Positions 14,807 through 22,272 of a stretch of 64,000 bases of DNA are shown piece by piece. Numbering within the stretch: the stretch's first letter is position 1; the number at the start of each line of letters is the position of its first letter. The stretch comes from Phycisphaerales bacterium (GTDB taxonomy: Bacteria; Planctomycetota; Phycisphaerae; Phycisphaerales; UBA1924). The notes beneath the pieces were generated by a model, which was given only the letters and a program-made list of their open reading frames with translations, was not told where the DNA came from and ran no database searches. The position numbers were made by a program, and so were the translations under genes. The DNA is taken from the NCBI GenBank assembly GCA_029260265.1, contig JAJDDO010000019.1, positions 62,001-126,000 of the forward strand, written 5' to 3'.

Positions 14807-16663
14807 ATGATACTGCATATGGACGCGTTCTGGAAGTTTGCAAAGTTGATGCTGCGTTGGCGAGTATCGCTCACGCTTGGGTTCGTGTTCGCGATCCTCA
14901 GCGCGGGCGGCATGGCAGCGGGCGTTGCAGCGATCCAGCCCGTGCTCGATACGGTGCTCGAGCCGAGCCACAACGGGCTTCAAGATCTCTGCAATGAGTA
15001 CATCCCCAAATCGTGGATCGGCTCGGTGATCTCCCAAGACACCATCGACTCTTTGCCCGTTGGACAGTTCACCGCGATCGTGTGGATCATGAGTGCACTC
15101 GGCGTGCTGACCGTGCTCGGTGCGTTTACCAAGTTCATGCACCAGTACATCTCGCTGACGGTCGTTCATCGAACGATCACGATGATCCGCCGACAGGCGT
15201 TCGGGCGTGTGGTTCATCTGCCGTTGAAGACCGTGGTCTCCGAAGGCCCGACGGACGCCATCTCTCGGATTGTCAACGACACCGAGGCGCTCGGCGCTGG
15301 ATTCATCGTGCTGCTCTCCAAGGCGGTCGCCAAGGTGCTCCAGGGCGTGTTTATGCTTGTCGTTGCGTTTGTGATCAACTGGCAGCTCTCGATCGCGGCG
15401 CTGCTCTTGCTGCCCGTTATCGCCGGCGTCATCGGGAGCCTGGGCAAGCGGATCCGTCGCGCATCCGGGCGTGTGTTGACAAGCCGGGCCGATCTCTATC
15501 GCGCATCGACCGAATCACTCCAGGGCCTTCGGGTTGTCAAGGTGCACACCGCTGAACGGTTCGAGATAGGGCGATTCAGTAAAATCAATAAAGAGGTCCT
15601 CCGCCAGCAGCTCAAGGTGCGGACTGCACGATCATTGGCGAGCCCGCTCGTTGAGATGATCACGGTGCTCGCGCTGGGCGCATTGGTCATCGCGGCGGTG
15701 AAACTGATCATCGACGGCGTGCTCGACAAAGAAGAGTTCTTGACCACACTGACCGCGCTGGGGTTTGCCGGGTCGATGGTCAAGCCGGTTTCAACGATGG
15801 TCAACGACATCCAGCAATCCGCGGCCGCCGCCGACCGGCTTGACCGGCTTATGGCGGAAGAAACCGAGCCGGGGCACGAGCAGCGGATGCCCAAGCTTGC
15901 CCGGCACCACGAATCAATCGCGTTCGATAAGGTCTCGGTGCTCTATCCGAACGCGACGCACCGGGCAATCGCTGATTTTTCATTCACGATCAAGCACGGT
16001 GAGACCATTGCGTTTGTTGGACCAAACGGATCAGGCAAGACCACGCTGCTCAGCCTTGTTCCCCGATTGTTTGACCCGACCGAGGGAAGGCTGCTTGTCG
16101 ACGGCACCGATACCACCCGCGTGCGGGTGCGTTCGCTTCGCCAGCAGATTGGCGTGGTCACCCAAGAGGTTATCTTGTTCAAGGGTTCGATCCGCTCGAA
16201 CATTGCGTACGGGAATCCATCGGCTACCGATGATGAAATCCTGAACGCAGCCGAGCAGGCCCGGGCGATGGACTTCGTTGAGAATCTGCCCGACGGGCTC
16301 GACACCGCAGTCGGCGAGCAGGGGATGACGCTCTCTGGCGGGCAGCGACAGCGGCTGGCGATCGCCCGTGCGATTCTGCGTGACCCATCGATCCTCATCC
16401 TTGACGAAGCGACCTCGATGGTCGATGCGCACTCCGAGAAACTCATCGGCGAGGTGCTCAGCGGGTTCTGCAAAGACCGCACCTGTCTGATCGTTGCCCA
16501 CCGATTGAGCACCGTGCTGGGCGCAGACCGGATCGTGGTGCTCGACGAGGGGCGTCTGGTCGGCACCGGGTCGCATGAAGAGCTGATGAACTCTTGCCCG
16601 GTGTACCGCAAGCTCGCAACGCATCAGCTGATGCCAAGCCCCGGGGATGACGCCCATGCATAA
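14807..16663 (+). CDS. MsbA-like ABC exporter (fused permease-ATPase)
   Basis: 618 residues, half-size exporter acting as a homodimer in the inner membrane, family ABCB. Six transmembrane helices lie within about 1-325. The nucleotide-binding domain follows: Walker A GPNGSGKTTLL, Q-loop VTQEVILF, signature LSGGQRQRLAIARAI, Walker B ILILDEATS, and switch His in IVAHRLSTV. All catalytic residues are intact. MsbA homologues flip lipid A or glycolipids; the substrate here is not known. A second exporter of the same class is at 25092-26984. ATG 14807 or ATG 14819 may be the start. Confidence 0.9.
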   Translation: MILHMDAFWKFAKLMLRWRVSLTLGFVFAILSAGGMAAGVAAIQPVLDTVLEPSHNGLQDLCNEYIPKSWIGSVISQDTIDSLPVGQFTAIVWIMSALGVLTVLGAFTKFMHQYISLTVVHRTITMIRRQAFGRVVHLPLKTVVSEGPTDAISRIVNDTEALGAGFIVLLSKAVAKVLQGVFMLVVAFVINWQLSIAALLLLPVIAGVIGSLGKRIRRASGRVLTSRADLYRASTESLQGLRVVKVHTAERFEIGRFSKINKEVLRQQLKVRTARSLASPLVEMITVLALGALVIAAVKLIIDGVLDKEEFLTTLTALGFAGSMVKPVSTMVNDIQQSAAAADRLDRLMAEETEPGHEQRMPKLARHHESIAFDKVSVLYPNATHRAIADFSFTIKHGETIAFVGPNGSGKTTLLSLVPRLFDPTEGRLLVDGTDTTRVRVRSLRQQIGVVTQEVILFKGSIRSNIAYGNPSATDDEILNAAEQARAMDFVENLPDGLDTAVGEQGMTLSGGQRQRLAIARAILRDPSILILDEATSMVDAHSEKLIGEVLSGFCKDRTCLIVAHRLSTVLGADRIVVLDEGRLVGTGSHEELMNSCPVYRKLATHQLMPSPGDDAHA

Positions 16664-17003
16664 TCCAGAAGCCGAGGGCGGCGCGTATTTCGTGTGTGAT
16701 TTCTGTTCCAAATCATGGAGCGATGAGCGGCCCATGGTCGAGGGGCACCGCGGTTCGCTGATCTGTTCGCAATGCCTGTCGATCGCGTACACCGAGGTTG
16801 TCCATCTGCGTACGGGCTCGGCGATCAATCCAGACGAGATGTGCATCATGTGCCGAGAGACCGAGCGACCTGGGTTCTTGTGGCGATCACCGGTCAAAGA
16901 TGACGGGCTGATCTGCACGCGCTGCGTCAAGCAGAGCGCGGGTGTTCTGGTGAAGGATCCGGAGTACGGATGGTCAAAGCCAAGCGATCCGAGCGCCGAG
17001 TAG
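16647..17003 (+). CDS. Small double zinc-finger protein (ClpX-type C4 fingers)
   Basis: 118 residues. Two pairs of CxxC motifs form two C4 sites: CDFC...CSQC (about 17-42) and CIMC...CTRC (about 66-91). The first resembles the ClpX N-terminal zinc finger (CSFCGKS...GxxxxICDxC). No ATPase domain follows. It overlaps the end of the ABC exporter by 17 bases (or 8 if the second ATG is used), implying coupled translation. It abuts the convergent CheW-like gene with no spacing. A role in protein binding is suggested by the fold only. Confidence 0.72.
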   Translation: MTPMHNPEAEGGAYFVCDFCSKSWSDERPMVEGHRGSLICSQCLSIAYTEVVHLRTGSAINPDEMCIMCRETERPGFLWRSPVKDDGLICTRCVKQSAGVLVKDPEYGWSKPSDPSAE

Positions 17004-17921
17004 TTACGCGTTTTCGTCAGATTCAACCGGGCAGGCGACATCATAGATATGCGCAAGCTCGCCGATGAGCACATACGAACCGTTTTCCTCGTGGACCAAG
17101 CCCTTGAGAAACTGCTGATTTTCCGCCGACTCGGGCAGCGGCTCGATCGCGCTGGGGAGCACATCTTTGACGGTATAAACGGTATCGACCAAGAGGGCGG
17201 CCTTGCGATCGCCGTACTCGGTGATGATCATCATCGGCACATGGGTCTCGGCGATGGCTGACTTCACACTCGCGAACAACTCGCGCATGCTTGCCAGATC
17301 TGTCCGCCATGCGCGTTGGATGACTTCCAGCGCCTTGCTTTGCTCGCCGCCTTGCGCCATCTCGAGTGTTCTGTTGGCGATCCCGTGGATCCGCTTGTGT
17401 GGCGCGTCAAACTGATCGATCAGCGCCTGCAGCGCCGCATCGCCCTTGGTGATGTGCTCCAGCTTTGCACTGTTTGATCGCAGCTCGTTGTACCACTTGC
17501 CAAATGCACACATGTTCGGGTCGCGCCCGAGCTTGAACTCTTCGTCGTTGGTTACACACCGCTTGAGCTCGTTGAGCCAGTTGACATGGTCTTGCTCACG
17601 CTGATCAAGCATCTCGAAGAGTCCGCTGATCTCGCAATCCATCTTTGGGAAGCCGAGCAGCGTGCGTGTGTTGATCACGGGGATGATCGAGCCCCGGTGA
17701 TTGATCACACCGGCGACAAAGTCCGGCGAGTGCGGGACCCGCGTCGCTTGGAACGCTTTCGAACCGATCAACTCGATGGTTGAATCGGTGCTGATCCCAT
17801 ACTTATTCTGGTAGACCCCAACAACCACATACCGGTCGAGGTCTTCGACCACTGCGGCTTGGGTATCGGTATCAAGGACGGTATCGAGGACTGCGGCGAG
17901 GCTGGATTCGTTTTCAGGCAT
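17004..17921 (-). CDS. CheW-like coupling protein with inserted CZB zinc-sensing domain
   Basis: 305 residues from ATG 17921; a GTG at 17960 is an alternative. CheW couples chemoreceptors to CheA. The CheW fold is split: strands DRYVVVGVYQNKYGIS to GVINHRGSIIPVINTRTLLG (about 28-92), then about 130 helical residues, then the CheW remainder MMIITEYGDRKAALLVDTV to GELAHIYDVA (about 230-297). The insert carries CZB ligands: H112, C138 in CAFGKW, H175 and H179 (HKRIH). CZB domains bind zinc or respond to hypochlorite. No chemoreceptor or CheA lies in the window. Confidence 0.85.
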   Translation of the reverse strand: MPENESSLAAVLDTVLDTDTQAAVVEDLDRYVVVGVYQNKYGISTDSTIELIGSKAFQATRVPHSPDFVAGVINHRGSIIPVINTRTLLGFPKMDCEISGLFEMLDQREQDHVNWLNELKRCVTNDEEFKLGRDPNMCAFGKWYNELRSNSAKLEHITKGDAALQALIDQFDAPHKRIHGIANRTLEMAQGGEQSKALEVIQRAWRTDLASMRELFASVKSAIAETHVPMMIITEYGDRKAALLVDTVYTVKDVLPSAIEPLPESAENQQFLKGLVHEENGSYVLIGELAHIYDVACPVESDENA

Positions 17922-17983
17922 GTCCCATCCATCGTCCAAGCGGAGCACTCTTTTCAGCACATCAGCAGATTTCTCGCTCGAAA

Positions 17984-19063
17984 TCAGAAATCCGGCTCAT
18001 CAATCCCGCTCCACGCACGCAAAGCTGCCGGCGAGAGTTCTTGGGCGTCGCAAATCGGACCGGGCGAGAGGGTCCCGATGAGCTGCCTTGACCCATCGCC
18101 CCCCGAATTTGGTGGTCTGTGCGAGACACCGCCCATCTCGTTGAGGACCTGGATGATCTCTTCTGCACCTTTGCCCATGTGGACAAGTGTGGGCATGATT
18201 TCGATCGTCCCCAGATGATTGGCGAGCCAGTTTCTTGCTGCGGCAATGCCCACAAACCGGTCCCACTGTGCTTGGCTCATTTCTTGGCGGGGCTGATGCC
18301 CGATGGTGGCGTTGAGTTCAACAAGCCCCGCCTCGAATCCCACCATCGAATCTTCTTTGAGAGCGATCGCTCTGTACCGAGCCTTCATCCGCTCGAGGGC
18401 GTCTTGCAAAAGATGGTGCGGAGCGTACCGCGCGATGACCCATCCGTTGTTGCGGACAAGCCGATGGATGATCCGAGAGAATGATCGCCCGTGCGCCGTC
18501 TTTCGGTGCTCAAACTGCAATCCCGAATGATGAATCACGCGCCCGGATTTGAGGAGAATCTTCGCGCACAGATCATACTCCTCCGCATAAAAATCAAAGC
18601 TCTGGTCATATCCGCCAAGCTCAAGAAACACTGATCGGCGATACGCACACCCACAACCAATCACCACCTCGGGCAGCCCCCCCGATTCATGCTTGCCCGA
18701 GGGAAGATAAATCTCTCCGCCAACCGCATGAACATCCTTGGGCATTGAGCGCAGGGTGTAAATCGCGGGCGAGCGAAGCAAGGACGAATCGTCATCCAGC
18801 ATGACGATCCAGTCGCCCCTTGCACGCTCGACACCGGCATTCCTTGCTGCAGCGCCAATGTTTTCAGTGAGTTGGACAAGAAAGACCGGCATCCCGTTGG
18901 GGAGGGCTTTGGGGACTTTGAGCCGCGGTGTTGAGCTGTTATCGACCACGATGAGTTCGGCGTCATGCCCGATGGTCGCGGGATCGAGCTCACCCATTCG
19001 TGAGAGTGTTTGGGCGAGGGTCTCTGGGCGGTTGTGGGTCGGGATTACGAAGCTCAGGTCCAT
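17984..19063 (-). CDS. Glycosyltransferase family 2
   Basis: 359 residues, GT-A fold transferase. Seen: LSFVIPTHNRPETLAQTL at the N-terminus, VVDNSS, NIGAAARNAG, and the metal-binding DxD in VMLDDDSSL (about residue 93), then a probable acceptor region with GYDQSFDFYAEEYDLCAKI. Cytoplasmic, no signal or transmembrane helix apparent. The first ten bases overlap the end of the upstream HldE-like gene, so both are likely one transcript, with the heptose enzyme supplying a sugar-nucleotide. Which sugar it transfers is not known. Confidence 0.88.
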   Translation of the reverse strand: MDLSFVIPTHNRPETLAQTLSRMGELDPATIGHDAELIVVDNSSTPRLKVPKALPNGMPVFLVQLTENIGAAARNAGVERARGDWIVMLDDDSSLLRSPAIYTLRSMPKDVHAVGGEIYLPSGKHESGGLPEVVIGCGCAYRRSVFLELGGYDQSFDFYAEEYDLCAKILLKSGRVIHHSGLQFEHRKTAHGRSFSRIIHRLVRNNGWVIARYAPHHLLQDALERMKARYRAIALKEDSMVGFEAGLVELNATIGHQPRQEMSQAQWDRFVGIAAARNWLANHLGTIEIMPTLVHMGKGAEEIIQVLNEMGGVSHRPPNSGGDGSRQLIGTLSPGPICDAQELSPAALRAWSGIDEPDF

Positions 19064-20712
19064 GCCGACGACTTCGTGTGATCCGCGGGCGGCTTGGGCT
19101 CGAGCGATTGTCCAGCGCGGATACTCGATGAGAGTGTTCGTCGGATATCACTGAGCAGTCGGGCTCGCCCGATCGATGGGTTGCCCATCGTGCCCGCCTG
19201 AATAGAGGCGGCGATCGACCCGAGGACGATCGATCGGCACGGATCGGCCCCGCTCGCCAGGGCCGCGGTGGTGCTTGCAAGCAGGGCGTCGCCGCACCCG
19301 AGGGTGTCAATCGGGTTGGAAACAAACGAGGGGATATGCACCGAGTTGAGCCGGCTCGACCACGCGTTGTGATCATCGCTCGATGCGTCTGGTTTGCGGG
19401 TAAAGAGGATGACCCCTTCCTCATTGAGCGTCACCGCGATCGAACGTGTCCCGGTGGATTCGAGCACCCTCCAGACAACTGCCGGCAATGATGAATCGTA
19501 ATCACCCTGCGCGAATCTGAGCTCGTGCTCGGACGGTGTGAGCAGATCGACCCCACGCATAGAGAGCAGCGATGATCGCCGCCCGGAGACATCGCCGGTC
19601 ACGATCGGCGCGTTGGCTCTGGCTGCATCGGCGACCTGGGCCAGTGTCTTTGGCGTGAACATCCCGAGCCCGTAATCAGCAAGGATGCAGGCATCAGCCG
19701 CGAGCGTGTGCTCGATCACCAGATCAACCATCCGAGATCGTGAACGCGTATCGAGCGTGATATCTGCCGCGTGGTCGATCTTGACCTTCTTCTCGCGCCC
19801 CACGATGTACCGATCCTTCGCGGGGATCCGATCGCCCGCGCGGATCGCGTGAATCTCTATGCCCGCAGCGTGCATCCGCTCGATAAACAACTCCGCCTGA
19901 TCTGATTCGGGCAGCGTGGTCACAAAGACGGGCTCCGCGCCGAGCGCAGCGAGATGACCCGCGATCACAGCAGCGCCGGCATCAAAGCTCGTCTGCTCGA
20001 TCGGACGCAGCGAGAGCATCGGCGACTCGCTTGAGACCTCGGGCCAGGTGCATCGGAGATAGGTATCGATGATTGTTTCACCAACAACCACGATCCGCTT
20101 GCCCTTGATGCGTGCAAGCGTGGATTCCATCGCGGATGCGGAGAGATCGTACTCGCGATCGAGCAGCCGCAGCCTTGCACGCACAGGGTCGCCCTGGGCA
20201 TTTTCTGGGACATCGGCGACCAGTTCGGTTGACGAGAACACAACATCGGAGGATGAAAACACGATCCGCCCGCCGGAATGCTCGACAATCGCACGCTCTT
20301 CCGCGAATCGTGCGTCCTCGTTGGCTTCGTATTCGGCGCCTTTCACATAGACATCCGGGCGGGTATGAGCGAGCAGATCTGCAGCGGTCTCTTGATCGTT
20401 GATGTAGACCCAGTCCACGAAGGAGAGGGCCGCAAGGTTATCGGCCCGCAGGTCTTCGGTGAACACCGGACGCCCCGCGCCCTTGTTGACAAACCGATCG
20501 GCGGTGATCGACACCAGCAGGCGTTTGCCCTGGGCAGCAGCGGAGCGCAGATGCCGGATATGCCCCGGATGCACGATATCAAAGCACCCGTGGCACTGGA
20601 CGACGGACTCGCAAGCATCGCGAGCTGCTGCACGATTGGCGATCAACTGCTCGAGCGTGAGGATCTTCGTCGCGGATTGCTCGTGGTGCTCGTCCATTTC
20701 TTGGGGCATCAT
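19054..20712 (-). CDS. HldE-like bifunctional heptose kinase/adenylyltransferase, reversed domain order
   Basis: About 552 residues. The first half is a cytidylyltransferase-like domain (VVQCHGCFDIVHPGHIRHL, with HPGH, and KGAEYE), the second a PfkB/ribokinase-type kinase (KRIVVVGETIIDTYL, KVKIDH, SNPIDTLGCGDALLAS). In E. coli HldE the kinase comes first; here the order is swapped. Predicted role: phosphorylation of heptose-7-phosphate and adenylylation of heptose-1-phosphate for LPS core. The in-frame region upstream of 20712 is only the antisense of tRNA-Ser, so a start at or near 20712 (ATG ATG; also 20697) is chosen. Exact start uncertain. Confidence 0.82.
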   Translation of the reverse strand: MMPQEMDEHHEQSATKILTLEQLIANRAAARDACESVVQCHGCFDIVHPGHIRHLRSAAAQGKRLLVSITADRFVNKGAGRPVFTEDLRADNLAALSFVDWVYINDQETAADLLAHTRPDVYVKGAEYEANEDARFAEERAIVEHSGGRIVFSSSDVVFSSTELVADVPENAQGDPVRARLRLLDREYDLSASAMESTLARIKGKRIVVVGETIIDTYLRCTWPEVSSESPMLSLRPIEQTSFDAGAAVIAGHLAALGAEPVFVTTLPESDQAELFIERMHAAGIEIHAIRAGDRIPAKDRYIVGREKKVKIDHAADITLDTRSRSRMVDLVIEHTLAADACILADYGLGMFTPKTLAQVADAARANAPIVTGDVSGRRSSLLSMRGVDLLTPSEHELRFAQGDYDSSLPAVVWRVLESTGTRSIAVTLNEEGVILFTRKPDASSDDHNAWSSRLNSVHIPSFVSNPIDTLGCGDALLASTTAALASGADPCRSIVLGSIAASIQAGTMGNPSIGRARLLSDIRRTLSSSIRAGQSLEPKPPADHTKSSAWT

Positions 20713-20827
20713 ACCATCTCGGGCGATGGGCTGCCCCGCCCATGCACAACAAGCACGCCAAAGCATGAGCAGCCTCGGATCTGCGGGCCTATTCTTGTTT
20801 GTTGGACGGGCCATGCCCGTTCGCATT

Positions 20828-20914
20828 GGTGCGGTGGCTGAGCGGTTGAAGGCGCTCGACTTGAAATCGAGTGACCCTGAAAGGGGTCCGTGGGTTCGAA
20901 TCCCTCCCGCACCG
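20828..20914 (+). tRNA. tRNA-Ser (anticodon TGA)
   Basis: 87 bases. Acceptor stem GGTGCGG / CCGCACC with discriminator G; D arm TGGCTGAGCGGTTGAAGG; anticodon stem CTCGA/TCGAG with loop CTTGAAA (anticodon 20862-20864); long class II variable arm GACCCTGAAAGGGGTC; T arm GGGTTCGAATCCC. CCA is not encoded. A T6 run directly follows and probably terminates transcription. Reads UCA and, by wobble, other UCN codons. Confidence 0.97.
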
Positions 20915-21224
20915 TTTTTTATACTCTTGCTCATCCAAGAGAAGGAGCATTCGCTGGTTGGTCAGCGATCGACTCCTTGGCACTCTCGGCGGCGGTTTGA
21001 ATTCCGGACCGAGCTGTACTCCGCGGTGCTCTCTCGGCTCACCGGGCTGCACGCGCGTGCTGAAGAAATCGACTCGCAACTCACCTCCAAGCAACGCACA
21101 CACCCGATGTCGGGTGGTCGACACCTGCGTATTCTTCGCTGACACGACGATCATCACCTCGCGTGATCGAGATTCTCCGCAGAGAACCCGGGGAGCATTT
21201 ACCGCAGGTCGAAGGCGTGCGTTC
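20915..21224. other. Intergenic region after tRNA-Ser
   Basis: 310 bases between the tRNA and the end of the secreted-protein gene on the minus strand. Apart from the T6 run after the tRNA and short palindromes such as CCCGATGTCGGG near 21106, nothing recognisable is seen. Short ORFs here have no ribosome-binding site. Confidence 0.5.
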
Positions 21225-22241
21225 TTAGTCGGGCCAGTTTGCCGGCCACATGGATGAGAACGCAAAGTCGTCAAAGTAGACTTGGGCGACGCCCCCGCGA
21301 TCGCGGATAAAATGGATCATGTTGTCACTGGAATAGAGCTTCTGAGGGTTCCAGTGTGTCATGGTCACGGGGCCCGTGCCCCCGATCTCATCGGCCTCCG
21401 GGTCGTAGGTCCAATCGGACTCATCGAACATCAGATCCCGTTGGCCCGTTTTTTCAGTTGTCACAGCGATCACCATCCGCCCGTTTTCCGCGTCCCCGGA
21501 TTTGTATCCAATTTCAAGCATGAACCATTCACCCACGGGCAGCGAGATATCCAGCTGCGTTTGGTGCCAGATCGTCTCAAGTTCCGGCATCGCTTGATGA
21601 TCGAGGCCAAGATACATCTTCCCCTGGTACGGGAACATGAGGAGGCTTATGCGGGATGGGTTTGGATGCCCTTCCCAATCCGCCCCCATCCAGAACTCTT
21701 GGAGTGTCATGCTGCGCCACCAAGGATCAGCGTCCGGCGGATACTCAAGCAAATGGTTGATGTCCTCATGCAAATACACGCGCTGGCGTGAGTACACCTC
21801 GACCGCGCCGGCGAGTTGCCCCGGGAACCCTGTCTGGATCCGTCCTTTGGTGTGCTTGCGAAAACCGGACGGAATCACCGCGTTTTTGAGCCAGTAATGC
21901 AGCACACGGTTGGGCTGATCCGTCGTTGGATCATCAATCACTCTTGCGTATCGATCTCCGACCGTTCCCGGAACTTCATAGAACACCGACATCGCCCACG
22001 GGGAAGCATCCGGGTGCCTGCTGGTGTTCTGAAAGGTCATCCACCCGACCTCGCTTGCCGAGTTCGTGGTTGTTTCGCCCTCTTCGTAGCCCGTGGAGAA
22101 CTGCTCGATGAAAACCCTCTCCATCAGTTGCGAACCCTCGACATGCTGAGGGCTTTTCTCTGGCTGCTCAGCCCTGCCTATCTGCACACCGGCGATGCCA
22201 CAGCAGATACCGATTAGACAAACATGCGATCGACGAATCAT
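21225..22241 (-). CDS. Secreted protein of unknown function (beta-sandwich-like)
   Basis: 338 residues, not recognised with certainty. A short signal peptide (MIRRSHVCLIGICCGIAGVQ) is followed by an acidic, Trp/Tyr-rich domain with alternating strands (for example IWHQTQLDISLPVGEWFMLEI and GVAQVYFDDFAFSS), a pattern of concanavalin-like jelly-roll proteins that bind or cut polysaccharide. No catalytic motif was identified. The start has a near-perfect AAGGAG seven bases before the ATG. It lies 31 bases downstream of the secretin gene on the same strand, so it may be a co-expressed cargo. Confidence 0.65.
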   Translation of the reverse strand: MIRRSHVCLIGICCGIAGVQIGRAEQPEKSPQHVEGSQLMERVFIEQFSTGYEEGETTTNSASEVGWMTFQNTSRHPDASPWAMSVFYEVPGTVGDRYARVIDDPTTDQPNRVLHYWLKNAVIPSGFRKHTKGRIQTGFPGQLAGAVEVYSRQRVYLHEDINHLLEYPPDADPWWRSMTLQEFWMGADWEGHPNPSRISLLMFPYQGKMYLGLDHQAMPELETIWHQTQLDISLPVGEWFMLEIGYKSGDAENGRMVIAVTTEKTGQRDLMFDESDWTYDPEADEIGGTGPVTMTHWNPQKLYSSDNMIHFIRDRGGVAQVYFDDFAFSSMWPANWPD

Positions 22242-22272
22242 CTAGTATCTCCTTCAGCCAACCCTTCTTTGT

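Noticed and set aside
20713..20934. N-terminal extension of the HldE-like frame containing GGIRTHGPLSGSLDF-like residues
   Set aside because: This is the antisense of tRNA-Ser, a common false ORF; the enzyme fold begins after 20712.
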